A stretch of 64,000 nt of DNA from assembly GCA_045560765.1 (NCBI GenBank), contig JBJKZD010000003.1, forward strand, positions 62,001 to 126,000, given 5' to 3'. Position 1 is the first letter of the stretch. Each line of letters starts with the position of its first letter. A program made the position numbers and the translations under genes. Source of the stretch: UBA9926 sp913064795. Lineage in GTDB: Bacteria > Pseudomonadota > Gammaproteobacteria > Pseudomonadales > Azotimanducaceae. Below are positions 9,456-17,445 of the stretch, in pieces. Below the pieces are notes generated by a model. The model saw only the letters and a program-made list of their open reading frames with translations. It was not told the origin of the DNA and did no database searches.

Positions 9456-10694
9456 ATGCAAGCGCTGATTGGAATTATCGTCATTCTTTTTGTGGGTTGG
9501 CTTCTGAGCTCGGAAAGATCAATGATCCGATGGCGATTCATTTTCATCGGCCTAGCGCTGCAATTTGGGCTCGCGATCCTCTTTTTAAAGGTCGCCTGGA
9601 TCACCGAATTCCTAATGATCTTTAACGGACTTGTGACGGCGATCGAGCAGGCAACCCGAGTGGGTACTGAATTTATGTTTGGCTTCCTCGGAGGCGGTGA
9701 TCTGCCGTTTGAACCCACTGCCGGGGCAAATGTTTACTTCTTCGCTTTCAGGGTATTGCCTCAAATCCTGGTCTTTAGCGTGGTGGTTGCGATCTTTTGG
9801 CATTGGGGCGTGCTACCTTTCATCGTCAGAATCCTAGGTACGCTGCTGCGTAAAGGCCTGAATATCAGCGGTGTTCTGGGTACCGCAGCCTCGGCGAGCC
9901 TATTTCTCGGTATGGTCGAAGCGCCTCTGGTCATTCGCGCTTACCTCAAAAATCTCTCTCGTAGCGAATTTTTCGCTGTAATGACCTGCGGCATGTCGAC
10001 GATCGCCGGCACCATGATGGTGATCTATGCCACCATCATCAAAGATGTGATTCCTAACGGCGTTGGCCACTTGCTCGCCGCTTCAATCATTAACATCATC
10101 GGTGCAATTTACCTTTCCAGACTTATCAGACCTGAACTGGAGAATAGCAATCAGGAGCCAACACCCGAGCTTGCGCTTGAGTACTCTTCTTTTATGGACG
10201 CGGTAACCCGAGGAACCAGCGACGGATTGACCTTGGCCATGCACATCGGCGCAATGCTGCTCGTTCTGAGCAGCCTGGTTGCTCTGACCAACGGCGTTTT
10301 AGACGGGGTGTCATTTTGGGGAACGCCGCTGTCACTGGAATATCTCATGGGGCTTGTATTTGCCCCTGTCGCCTGGTTGATCGGTATACCCTGGCAGGAG
10401 TCGCAAATCGCCGGCAGCATCATGGGCACAAAAATTGTGCTCAATGAAATGATTGCCTATCTGCAAATGGTGGCGGTTGGCGACGCACTGACAAAGACTT
10501 CCCAATTGGTCATGACCTATGTGCTGTGCGGGTTTGCAAATATTGGAAGTCTAGGGATCTTAATCGGCGGCTTGGCCGTCCTTGTTCCAGAACGTCGTGA
10601 AGAATATTTAGCAGTGGCACCCCTTTCAATTTTAAGCGGGACTCTGGTCACCTTGATGAGCGGTGCCATCGTTGCATTGATCAGCGCGGTCTAA
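9456..10694 (+). CDS. nupC: NupC-type concentrative nucleoside transporter
   Basis: This is a 412-aa inner-membrane nucleoside:cation symporter of the CNT family. It shows the three-part family layout: an N-terminal hydrophobic domain, the gate/nucleoside-recognition core (GVLGTAASASLFLGMVEAPL, with the usual Gln-Ser replaced by variants typical of the family) and a C-terminal domain ending with YVLCGFANIGSLGILIGG. Length matches NupC (about 400 aa). The ATG at 9456 is preceded by AAAGGA. The family imports nucleosides with H+ or Na+; which ion is used cannot be told by eye. The gene shares strand with the upstream carboxypeptidase. Confidence 0.9.
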   Translation: MQALIGIIVILFVGWLLSSERSMIRWRFIFIGLALQFGLAILFLKVAWITEFLMIFNGLVTAIEQATRVGTEFMFGFLGGGDLPFEPTAGANVYFFAFRVLPQILVFSVVVAIFWHWGVLPFIVRILGTLLRKGLNISGVLGTAASASLFLGMVEAPLVIRAYLKNLSRSEFFAVMTCGMSTIAGTMMVIYATIIKDVIPNGVGHLLAASIINIIGAIYLSRLIRPELENSNQEPTPELALEYSSFMDAVTRGTSDGLTLAMHIGAMLLVLSSLVALTNGVLDGVSFWGTPLSLEYLMGLVFAPVAWLIGIPWQESQIAGSIMGTKIVLNEMIAYLQMVAVGDALTKTSQLVMTYVLCGFANIGSLGILIGGLAVLVPERREEYLAVAPLSILSGTLVTLMSGAIVALISAV

Positions 10695-10782
10695 GCGGTC
10701 CATTTTTGACCCTTTCCCCTAAAACATCGTAGGATCTAAAGCGCGTCATCTTATATTCGTGACTTTAAACCCGGAGGCGATC

Positions 10783-11211
10783 ATGACTCGATTTCTAACC
10801 ACTCAATTACCGAGGCACTTGCTCTTTATTACCGGCTTCCTGATGATTGGCCTGACGAGCCTGGTCCACGCTGAAACCACCGTTGACCCAGAGCAACTAC
10901 CGCCATGGATGCAACCGGAACAGCTCGCCCTAATTGTTGCCGTTGACATGGACGATCCTCAAAAAGCCGTATTCAAAGACGCTCTGAGCGATTGCGTGTC
11001 GGGGCTTCCCGAGGCAATCCAGCGCACCCTGCGAAAGGGAGGTGCGGACCTTCCTAAAAAAGTTACAAGAGCTGTAAATCGACAATTCTCAAAATTCGAC
11101 AAGACGATGCGCAAGGAGCTTCGCGAGGAGCAAACCGAAGCATGGGACGCGTACATGACGGCCTTTAAATCCACGATGAGAGAGGTCTTGGCGAGCCGAA
11201 TGCGGCGATGA
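10783..11211 (+). CDS. Small exported protein of unknown function
   Basis: This 142-aa protein has an apparent Sec signal peptide (LLFITGFLMIGLTSLVHA, cleavage likely before ETTVD). The mature part is rich in Lys/Arg/Glu and probably helical, ending MREVLASRMRR. The start is set at the ATG at 10783 because GGAGG (10773-10777) lies 5 bases upstream; the longer frame would begin at a GTG at 10759 without a ribosome site. I do not recognise a family, and the single cysteine (in SDCVSG) does not help. It may be a periplasmic protein. It lies between nupC and the BI-1 gene, all on the plus strand. Confidence 0.65.
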   Translation: MTRFLTTQLPRHLLFITGFLMIGLTSLVHAETTVDPEQLPPWMQPEQLALIVAVDMDDPQKAVFKDALSDCVSGLPEAIQRTLRKGGADLPKKVTRAVNRQFSKFDKTMRKELREEQTEAWDAYMTAFKSTMREVLASRMRR

Positions 11212-11351
11212 CCGTTGCTAGAGACCTTTTCTTGAATCTGTCCAAGGCCCCCGGGCGAGATCCCATCCGATAAAACTGACCTCATCTTGAATTCGATGAC
11301 AAAGCCCTTACAATAACCTATGACCAGCTATTTTCTAAAGGAGTGATAATT

Positions 11352-12038
11352 GTGGCTGACGCAAACTTTCTTTCAAGCACAACCTCGAGCCCGAAATCGG
11401 CGAACATCGAAGGCTATAAAGTTCTACGGCAAACCTACATGTTGCTCGCCATGACTGTCACCTGGAGTGCCCTGCTTGCAGGCGTCTCACTGATGCTCGC
11501 GCCGCCGCCCATGTTCGGCCTGCTGGCCTTGGTTGCTGGTTTTTTTACCCTCTGGCGCCTCCATAAAGTGGCCCATACCAGCGCGGCTCTCGGGTGGGTC
11601 TTCGCGTTCACTGGTCTGTTAGGTTTCTCTCTTGGCCCAACCCTCGGCATGTACCTCCAATCGGCTTCAGGAGGCATGGTCATTGTCCATGCGCTTGGCA
11701 CAACCGGAGCTATCTTCCTAACGCTCTCAGGCTACACCTTGATCAGCAAAAAAGATTTTTCCTTTTTGGGTGGCTTTTTATCGGTTGGACTTTGGGTGCT
11801 CATTGGAGCTCTGGTCTTCTCTCTGGTTGCTGGCCTCTTCGGTGTTCAAATCTCCGGGATGCACCTCGCCATCAGCAGCATGGCCATCGTACTATTCTCT
11901 GGGTTCATTCTCTACGACACCCATCGAATTCTTTCCGGCGGGGAAACCAATTACGTGTTGGCAACCGTTAGCCTGTACCTGAGCATCTACAATCTCTTTA
12001 TTCACTTGCTTGCGCTGTTTGGCTTCGCAGACGATTAA
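11352..12038 (+). CDS. yccA: Bax inhibitor-1/YccA family membrane protein
   Basis: This is a 228-aa integral membrane protein of the BI-1/YccA (UPF0005) family with about seven TM helices. The start is taken as GTG 11352 because AAAGGAG (11337-11343) lies 8 bases upstream; the frame itself opens at a GTG inside that ribosome site. In gammaproteobacteria YccA interacts with the FtsH protease, and structures of the family show a pH-sensitive Ca2+ leak channel. Family-typical features include the C-terminal segment ILYDTHRILSGGETNYV with acidic residues in the final helices. Its place directly before the tus genes is a conserved gammaproteobacterial arrangement. Confidence 0.88.
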   Translation: MADANFLSSTTSSPKSANIEGYKVLRQTYMLLAMTVTWSALLAGVSLMLAPPPMFGLLALVAGFFTLWRLHKVAHTSAALGWVFAFTGLLGFSLGPTLGMYLQSASGGMVIVHALGTTGAIFLTLSGYTLISKKDFSFLGGFLSVGLWVLIGALVFSLVAGLFGVQISGMHLAISSMAIVLFSGFILYDTHRILSGGETNYVLATVSLYLSIYNLFIHLLALFGFADD

Positions 12039-12064
12039 AGTCATCACAGCATTGTCGCAATCAC

Positions 12065-12090
12065 ACCCCGGCGATTAACCTCATCGGGGT
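12065..12090 (+). other. Inverted repeat between yccA and tusD
   Basis: ACCCCG (12065-12070) and CGGGGT (12085-12090) form a perfect 6-bp stem around a 14-base loop. No T-run follows, so an intrinsic terminator is not supported. It could be an mRNA structure in the yccA-tusD spacer. Confidence 0.35.
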
Positions 12091-12134
12091 CGCAGGCGGC
12101 GTCTACTGCTGCTGACTACTTCCCTTCCCTCTCC

Positions 12135-12527
12135 TTGAACTTCGCGCTCAGCATTCATGGTTCACCCCACACCAGCAGCAGTCTTTGGACCGCCTATCGC
12201 TTTGCGGAGGCTTGTTTGGATGGAGGGCACACCATCCATCGGGTCTTTTTTTATCAGGATGCGGTCCTGGTTGCGAACCGCTTTCAGTCGCCACCCCAAG
12301 ACGAATTCGACATCCTCAAAGCGTGGCAAATGCTCGCTCGCTCGCACGACTTAGATCTTTGTCTTTGCATCGCTTCTTGTTTGAGGCGCGGCATTGTCAA
12401 TTCTGCAGAGGCCACGCGGTTCGAGCACCGCGGTGATAGCCTTGCATCAGGTTTTACGATTTCCGGATTGGGACAGCTGATTGAGGCTTCGCTGGTCGCA
12501 GACCGAACCATTACCTTTGGCGCCTGA
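12135..12527 (+). CDS. tusD: TusD/DsrE sulfurtransferase subunit
   Basis: This 130-aa DsrE-fold protein is the D subunit of the TusBCD complex. The complex passes persulfide sulfur from TusA to TusE for 2-thiolation of U34 in tRNA Glu/Gln/Lys. The start is a TTG at 12135: the frame MNFALSIHG aligns directly with the TusD N-terminus and no ATG lies near. The active-site region LCIASCLRRGIV contains the cysteine equivalent to the TusD persulfide Cys78, and FTISGLGQLIEASLVADRTITF is the usual C-terminus. tusC follows after 4 bp. The window's mnmA (29032-30141) encodes the final enzyme of this pathway; no tusA is present here. Confidence 0.92.
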   Translation: MNFALSIHGSPHTSSSLWTAYRFAEACLDGGHTIHRVFFYQDAVLVANRFQSPPQDEFDILKAWQMLARSHDLDLCLCIASCLRRGIVNSAEATRFEHRGDSLASGFTISGLGQLIEASLVADRTITFGA

Positions 12528-12531
12528 TCCA

Positions 12532-12888
12532 ATGAAACAACTCCTATTTATTCAGAGTCAGCGGCCGGGAAGCACCATCACCGCACAAGAATCCTTCGAT
12601 GCTCTTCTCGCCGGTTCCGCTTTTGCAGAGGTGAGTGTCGTCTTTGTTGGAGAAGGTGTTCTACAGTTGGTTATTCCCCAAACCCTACATGAAACGCCTC
12701 CGCGCAAGGCATTCAATGCAGGCTTTAGCGCGATGCCCGACTTTGATATCCATAAAGTCTATTGCTGCGCCGCATCATTTCGTGAAAAGGGCCTGGATCA
12801 TCAGACGCTCCGTGTGAGACCAGAGCTTGTTGAATCCGATGCACTCTCCAAGCTCTGGATAAACGCAGATAGTGTGCTCTGTTTCTGA
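12532..12888 (+). CDS. tusC: TusC/DsrF sulfurtransferase subunit
   Basis: This 118-aa DsrF-like subunit of TusBCD begins MKQLLFIQSQRPGS, a hallmark of TusC, where a catalytic cysteine is not required. The ATG at 12532 lies 4 bp after the tusD stop. The upstream in-frame extension (from 12481) overlaps tusD and is rejected. The stop TGA overlaps the tusB ATG (TGATG at 12886-12890). It acts in the cytoplasm as part of a hexameric relay. Length agrees with the family. Confidence 0.9.
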   Translation: MKQLLFIQSQRPGSTITAQESFDALLAGSAFAEVSVVFVGEGVLQLVIPQTLHETPPRKAFNAGFSAMPDFDIHKVYCCAASFREKGLDHQTLRVRPELVESDALSKLWINADSVLCF

Positions 12889-13148
12889 TGGTTCTCCACA
12901 CTTTCAATTCCCCCGAAGCCTTCGCCAGTCACAACCAATCCACGGCCTTTGGGGATCAATTGCTCCTCATCGAGGACGGCGTTTTTTGTTTGGCGGACAA
13001 GGCATTCACCCCCCCCGCCGGCCTCCTTGCCCTTAAGGAAGACTTAGAGCTCCGGGGGATCACGCCTGTTCATACAGTCGAACTGATCTCCTACAAGCAA
13101 TGGGTCAGCCTCGTTGTCCAGAACCAACACACGCTGACCTGGACATGA
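12888..13148 (+). CDS. tusB: TusB/DsrH sulfurtransferase subunit
   Basis: This 86-aa protein is the B (DsrH) subunit of the TusBCD complex. It begins MVLHTFNSPEAF, close to the family's MLH start, and contains LLLIEDGVFCLAD, the conserved core. The ATG shares a base with the tusC stop and its own end overlaps the tusE ATG by 4 bp (ATGA at 13145-13148). The four tus genes are therefore translationally coupled. The Cys in DGVFCLA is at a position often seen in DsrH proteins. The C-terminus QWVSLVVQNQHTLTWT is typical, with TW near the end. Confidence 0.88.
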   Translation: MVLHTFNSPEAFASHNQSTAFGDQLLLIEDGVFCLADKAFTPPAGLLALKEDLELRGITPVHTVELISYKQWVSLVVQNQHTLTWT

Positions 13149-13456
13149 CGAGGGCAGACCGTGATCAGGAGGGTTTTTTGCGAGACCTCAAGGACTGGTC
13201 CCCTGAGGTTGCCCGAGATATCGGCAGAGACCATGGCATCGAATTAACGGCTGAGCATTGGCAGGTCATCGACGTGCTGCGAACATTTTATCAAGATCAC
13301 AAACTCTCTCCGCCTTCTCGTGTGCTCATGAAGGTGCTTTCCCAAGCCCTGGAGACAGAAATAAACAGCATCGCACTCATGCAACTGTTCGGAGGTCGAG
13401 CCCGGCGACATCTGGCTCAAATCGCCGGATTACCGAAACCCAGTGACTGTGACTGA
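13145..13456 (+). CDS. tusE: TusE/DsrC sulfur relay protein
   Basis: This 103-aa DsrC-family protein accepts persulfide sulfur from TusD and hands it to MnmA. The start is the ATG at 13145, which overlaps the tusB stop. The C-terminal arm ends RRHLAQIAGLPKPSDCD, with the conserved penultimate cysteine of TusE (CysA). The second arm cysteine found in the DsrC of sulfur oxidisers is absent: that position is in LMQLFGGRARR. This identifies a tRNA-thiolation TusE and not a dissimilatory sulfur-oxidation DsrC. The core (LRTFYQDHKLSPPSRVLMK) fits the family. Confidence 0.93.
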   Translation: MTRADRDQEGFLRDLKDWSPEVARDIGRDHGIELTAEHWQVIDVLRTFYQDHKLSPPSRVLMKVLSQALETEINSIALMQLFGGRARRHLAQIAGLPKPSDCD

Positions 13457-13473
13457 GCGCCAATCAGCGCTAG

Positions 13474-13641
13474 ATGGAACACGCTGACAACCACCAGCCG
13501 TTTTTAGACGCGCCCCCCCTTTCGCTTATCAAGCCTATCCCAGAGTCGGTAACGTGGGCCGAAAACACCCTACGACTCGCGGCTGACTCGCTCCCCCAAA
13601 CACGACGTTGCGGGTTGGTTACTGGGTGGACTGCGCCATGA
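13474..13641 (+). other. Doubtful short reading frame between tusE and serS
   Basis: An ATG at 13474 opens a 55-codon frame (MEHADNHQPFLDAPPL...) that ends inside the 3' end of serS on the other strand. There is no clear ribosome site. In Pseudomonas the corresponding spot carries other genes, including cysG (established synteny), and I see no similarity to CysG. It may be non-coding, or the remains of a lost gene. Confidence 0.15.
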
Positions 13642-14908
13642 GGACAGTTTTGCCGCCTAGGTAAGGCCGGAGCACATCGGGCACCAGGACTTGACCTTGG
13701 GCGTCCTGAAAATTCTCCAAAAGCGCAACCAAAGTCCGACCCACTGCGAGCCCAGAACCGTTGAGGGTGTGCAGCAATTCTGGTTTGGCGCCTTGTTCCA
13801 GCCGATACCGAGCCTGTAATCTTCTGGATTGAAAATCCTTGAAATTACTGCAAGAAGAAATCTCACGATATTGGCTCTGTCCAGGCAACCAAACTTCAAG
13901 GTCGTAAGTCTTACTAGAAGATGCTCCCAGGTCACCCGCGCACAAGTTCACCACGCGATATGGCAGCTCAAGCTTTTGCAAAATTGCCTCTGCGTGACTC
14001 GTCAACGATTCATGCGCCTCATCGCTTTGCTCTGGCGGAACGAGCTGAACCAGCTCTACCTTTTCAAACTGATGCTGTCGAATCATGCCTCGAGTATCTC
14101 GGCCATAACTACCTGCCTCGCTGCGAAAGCACGGGGTATGGCACACCATTTTGACCGGGAGATCGTCGAGGGGGAGGATTTTATCCCGCATAAGGTTTGT
14201 GACCGGCACCTCTGCGGTCGGGATCAGATACAGCGCGCGGTCCATAGCAACCCGAAACAAATCCTCGCCAAATTTAGGGAGCTGCCCGGTTCCTTGGAGC
14301 GCTTCTTCATTGACCAAAAAAGGAACGTACACTTCCTCATAGCCGTGCTCGTTGACGTGGACATCCAGCATAAACTGCGTGAGCGCGCGCTGAAGTTGAG
14401 CAAGCTCACCCCGGAGGGCAACGAAACGAGACTGGGCCATCGTCGACGCGACATCAAAATTCATTAACCCCGCAGATTCCCCCAAAGTAACATGGTCAGC
14501 GACCTCACAGTCGAATTGACGAGGAGTTCCCCATCGCCTGATTTCGACATTGTCCTCTTCGCTGTGTCCATCCGGAACACTTTCGTCAGGAACATTGGGC
14601 AGACCTAGGAGCAATTGTTGCAAATCGCTTGACGCTTCATCAAACCGGTGTTTTTCAGCCTCTAGCTGCTGACCCAGCTCCGAGACCGCCTCTAAAATCT
14701 CCGACGGATCTTCTCCCTTGGATTTAGCTTGCCCCACAGCCTTGGAGACCCTATTTCGCTCTGCTTGCAATGTTTCCATGGCAACTTGGGCAGACTTGCG
14801 CGAGGCCTCGAGGGACGACAATTGATCCACGTCCAAAACAAATTGTCGTCGGGCAAGATGTCCAGCAAGATCGCTCAGATCACCTCGAATCAATTTGGGG
14901 TCCAACAT
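13619..14908 (-). CDS. serS: Seryl-tRNA synthetase
   Basis: This 429-aa class II synthetase charges tRNA-Ser (and tRNA-Sec where present) with serine. It has the N-terminal antiparallel coiled-coil arm (about residues 30-100, rich in Glu/Lys/Ala) that grips the long variable arm of tRNA-Ser. The catalytic core follows with motif 2 around PCFRSEAGSYGRDTRGM and motif 3 around TLNGSGLAVGRTLVALLE. Length matches bacterial SerRS (about 430 aa). The ATG at 14908 is preceded by a strong GGGAGGATAG ribosome site and a 9-bp stem just upstream. It lies downstream of crcB on the same strand with 93 bp between. Confidence 0.97.
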   Translation of the reverse strand: MLDPKLIRGDLSDLAGHLARRQFVLDVDQLSSLEASRKSAQVAMETLQAERNRVSKAVGQAKSKGEDPSEILEAVSELGQQLEAEKHRFDEASSDLQQLLLGLPNVPDESVPDGHSEEDNVEIRRWGTPRQFDCEVADHVTLGESAGLMNFDVASTMAQSRFVALRGELAQLQRALTQFMLDVHVNEHGYEEVYVPFLVNEEALQGTGQLPKFGEDLFRVAMDRALYLIPTAEVPVTNLMRDKILPLDDLPVKMVCHTPCFRSEAGSYGRDTRGMIRQHQFEKVELVQLVPPEQSDEAHESLTSHAEAILQKLELPYRVVNLCAGDLGASSSKTYDLEVWLPGQSQYREISSCSNFKDFQSRRLQARYRLEQGAKPELLHTLNGSGLAVGRTLVALLENFQDAQGQVLVPDVLRPYLGGKTVLMAQSTQ

Positions 14909-14921
14909 GTTCTATCCTCCC

Positions 14922-14958
14922 GGCAAGCCGCTCTCTATACAGCGACATCCGGCTTGCC
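14922..14958 (-). promoter_or_regulatory. Leader hairpin immediately upstream of the serS ribosome site
   Basis: GGCAAGCCG (14922-14930) and CGGCTTGCC (14950-14958) form a perfect 9-bp inverted repeat around a 19-base loop. On the serS mRNA the hairpin ends one base before the ribosome-binding site (complement of 14913-14920). No T-run follows, so it is not a crcB terminator of the standard kind. It could influence serS translation or mRNA processing. Confidence 0.45.
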
Positions 14959-15001
14959 ATCTATAATTGGCTGGCGAGAGTAGCCGTTTGTACCGTGTAA
15001 A

Positions 15002-15379
15002 TCAATGTCCCCAAAGGGTTTGGGCCAGCCAGACACCAAGCGCAAGCGCCGCAAGACAGCCGGCGAGACTGCCGCCGCCATACATCAAAGCCAGACCCAC
15101 TCGACCCGCGATAAGCAGTTCATAGAGCTGGAGGCTGAAGGTTGAAAAAGTCGTGAAAGCACCGAGCAGACCAACGGTTAAAAAGTATCTCAGGTCATCG
15201 CTGATCTCTAACCGGTCCAACCCGACATACAACATTCCCATCAGGGCGCATCCAAGAATATTGACCGAGAAGATTCCCCAGGGAAACCCTTGCAATTCAA
15301 ATCGGCTCAGACTGGAGGACAGATAGAACCGAAGCATCGCACCGACCGCACCACCGCTGGCAATCGACAGCCAAATCAT
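15002..15379 (-). CDS. crcB: Fluoride ion channel CrcB/Fluc
   Basis: This 125-aa, four-helix inner-membrane protein forms the dual-topology dimeric Fluc channel that lets fluoride leave the cell. Family marks are visible: SGGAVGAMLRFYLS near the N-terminus, PWGIFSVNILGCALMG in TM2 (with the conserved Asn), and GLLGAFTTFSTFSLQ in TM3 with the Phe box and Na+-binding loop. The ATG at 15379 has GGAGGA 7-8 bases upstream. rarA ends only 36 bp upstream, leaving no room for the fluoride riboswitch that often precedes crcB. Expression therefore probably follows the operon. Confidence 0.95.
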   Translation of the reverse strand: MIWLSIASGGAVGAMLRFYLSSSLSRFELQGFPWGIFSVNILGCALMGMLYVGLDRLEISDDLRYFLTVGLLGAFTTFSTFSLQLYELLIAGRVGLALMYGGGSLAGCLAALALGVWLAQTLWGH

Positions 15380-15415
15380 GCTCGAACTCCTCCAAACAAT
15401 GACCCTATCCAGACT

Positions 15416-16765
15416 TCATTGAGCGTCATCAAATCCACCCTCGTGATGGTATCGCTGAAATTGACTGGCACGATTGGCTTTCCTTAAAAATTCTAGTTTT
15501 TCTTTGATCTTCAGCTCAAGCCCGCGATCACTTGGCTCGTAAAACACTTCATCCTCAAGCGTCTGAGGAAAGTAACGCTCGCCCGGTACAAAACCTGAAT
15601 CAAAGTCGTGGGCGTATTGATACGTCGATGCATACCCTAAATCTTTCATCAGCGCTGTGGGTGCATTCCTAAGATGCATCGGGACTTCTTCAGAGCCCCC
15701 AGCCCTCACGAGAGACTGCGCTCTCTGCCAAGCGACGTAGACCGCATTACTTTTGGCAGCCACCGCAAGGTAAGTTACGGCTTGAGCGAGTGCCAACTCT
15801 CCTTCGGGCGAGCCCAGTCGTCTCTGAACGTCCCAGGCATCGAGCGCGATCCGCAACGCTCTGGGATCGGCGTTTCCAATGTCCTCAGTCGCCATTCTAA
15901 CGACCCTGCGAGCGACATAAAGCGGATCGCAACCGCCGTCAATCATCCTTGCCAGCCAATACAGCGCAGCATCTGGCGATGACCCTCGTACAGATTTATG
16001 GAGCGCAGATATTTGATCAAAAAAAACATCGCCACGTTTATCAAATCGCCGGGCTTGGTCACCCAAAATCGCATCCAGATCAGACCCGTCCAACGAATCC
16101 TCCGCGCGATGGGTCCAAGCAATCTCAAGCAAGTTGAGCGCCAGTCTCCCATCACCATCACTGGCTTTCGCAATCATCATCAGGGATGCGGCCTCAACCT
16201 CAGACGCAGCACGATCGGCTAAAGCCTCAAACCCGCGCTCAAGCACCTCGCTCAGTTCCTCAAGCGCCAGAGGCTTTAAAACGTAGACCCGTGCTCTCGA
16301 CAACAAGGCAGCGTTGAGTTCAAAGGAGGGGTTTTCTGTGGTCGCGCCAATAAACACCACGGTGCCGTCTTCCACATGCGGCAAAAATGCATCCTGCTGG
16401 GCTTTATTGAAACGATGCACTTCGTCGACAAACAGCACCGTCTTTCGACCTTGACTCATAGCAGCTCGCGCTTCATCGATTGCCGAGCGAATATCTTTGA
16501 CCCCGCTCAAGACCGCCGAAATTGCAATGAAATGCGCATCACAATGGGCTGCGATCAATCTCGCCAAGGTTGTTTTGCCCGTACCCGGCGGTCCCCATAA
16601 GATGAGGGAATGCAGTTTCTGTTGCTCGATCAGTTGCCACAGAGGCCTGCCGTGTCCTAAAAGGTGGATTTGACCCGAAACCTCAGCCAAGGACTGAGGC
16701 CGCAGACGCGCCGCCAAAGGCTCATCAACCCCTCGGTCAAGGCTCACAAACAGCCCCTGCCTCAT
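15416..16765 (-). CDS. rarA: Replication-associated recombination protein A (MgsA/RarA) AAA+ ATPase
   Basis: This 449-aa AAA+ protein of the RarA/Mgs1/WRNIP1 family acts at stalled replication forks. Walker A GPPGTGKTTLARLIA lies near residues 57-71, Walker B VLFVDEVHRF follows, and sensor 1 is IGATTENPSF. The C-terminal region contains the family's tetramerisation domain (ALYWLARMIDGGCDPLYVARRVVRMATEDIGNADPRAL) and the conserved ending in which GERYFPQ and the residues after it are typical. The ATG at 16765 lies 35 bp after the lolA stop. The lolA-rarA-crcB-serS order (with ftsK upstream) is conserved in related gammaproteobacteria. Confidence 0.96.
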   Translation of the reverse strand: MRQGLFVSLDRGVDEPLAARLRPQSLAEVSGQIHLLGHGRPLWQLIEQQKLHSLILWGPPGTGKTTLARLIAAHCDAHFIAISAVLSGVKDIRSAIDEARAAMSQGRKTVLFVDEVHRFNKAQQDAFLPHVEDGTVVFIGATTENPSFELNAALLSRARVYVLKPLALEELSEVLERGFEALADRAASEVEAASLMMIAKASDGDGRLALNLLEIAWTHRAEDSLDGSDLDAILGDQARRFDKRGDVFFDQISALHKSVRGSSPDAALYWLARMIDGGCDPLYVARRVVRMATEDIGNADPRALRIALDAWDVQRRLGSPEGELALAQAVTYLAVAAKSNAVYVAWQRAQSLVRAGGSEEVPMHLRNAPTALMKDLGYASTYQYAHDFDSGFVPGERYFPQTLEDEVFYEPSDRGLELKIKEKLEFLRKANRASQFQRYHHEGGFDDAQ

Positions 16766-16800
16766 CGCCTATGCTTGGCGCTCGGGCAGTAACTGCCATG

Positions 16801-17445
16801 TTATCGATAATCAACGAAATCAACGCCGTCTCCGATCTCAACGATGAACGTATCATTGCTGATCGTTTGGTTGACCGATATCACCGTCAAATCAACCCTG
16901 ACGCTCTGGTTCGCCCGGGAGACTAGGGTGATTTGCAACGGCACTTGCGCCTCAAACACAATGCCTACGTTACGGATAAGTTCCCGCTCATCTCTTGGAG
17001 TGAGCAAAAACGAAAACTCATCATCCCCCGAAAATTGCACCTCAAATGCAGCATCCATTTCAGGCAAGCTCATCAACATGAGCCGGGCCGGAGAAAATGT
17101 CGAGACCGCATCTAAGGGTTGCGCGGTGACCTGAGCCAAAAGATCGTCTTGGGTCCAAAGGGTTCTACCGTCCGAAAGCACCACTGCACCATCATCATCT
17201 GGCAGTAACTTAAATTGCGCAGGCCGCTGAAGAAAAAACTCTCCTGAAGTTGAGTCAGTAGAATCTCCGAGAGTAACCTGTTCATACCTCAAATGGAGCT
17301 GATCAAATTGGTTGAGCTGCTTAATCAACTGATCAAGCGCAGAGACTCCAGAGGCTTTGGCGTTGTAAGCCAATAATGCAAGCGCGATCATCCCAGCCCA
17401 CTGCAAACAAAATGTATTGATTGACTGAGGCTTCAAACCGTACAT
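16801..17445 (-). CDS. lolA: Outer-membrane lipoprotein carrier LolA
   Basis: This 214-aa periplasmic chaperone takes mature lipoproteins from LolCDE to LolB. An N-terminal hydrophobic stretch (WAGMIALALLAYNAKASG) serves as a signal peptide. The mature region has the open beta-barrel pattern of LolA: GEFFLQRPAQFKL, then LSDGRTLWTQDDLLAQVTAQPLD, and a C-terminal section ending FIVEIGDGVDFVDYR. The start abuts the ftsK stop (ftsK ends at 17446), indicating coupling. Sequence similarity to LolA is moderate by eye, but the ftsK-lolA-rarA order supports the call. Confidence 0.9.
   Translation of the reverse strand: MYGLKPQSINTFCLQWAGMIALALLAYNAKASGVSALDQLIKQLNQFDQLHLRYEQVTLGDSTDSTSGEFFLQRPAQFKLLPDDDGAVVLSDGRTLWTQDDLLAQVTAQPLDAVSTFSPARLMLMSLPEMDAAFEVQFSGDDEFSFLLTPRDERELIRNVGIVFEAQVPLQITLVSRANQSVRVDLTVISVNQTISNDTFIVEIGDGVDFVDYR

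Noticed and set aside
13829..14467. A 212-codon plus-strand frame inside serS
   Set aside because: It is the antisense shadow of the serS coding region, which is conserved over its full length.
14909..15001. T-box leader before serS
   Set aside because: There is no T-box sequence and no terminator. T-boxes are not expected in gammaproteobacteria, and the only structure is one 9-bp stem.
15380..15415. Fluoride riboswitch before crcB
   Set aside because: Only 36 bp separate rarA and crcB, too little for the aptamer, and its motifs were not seen.
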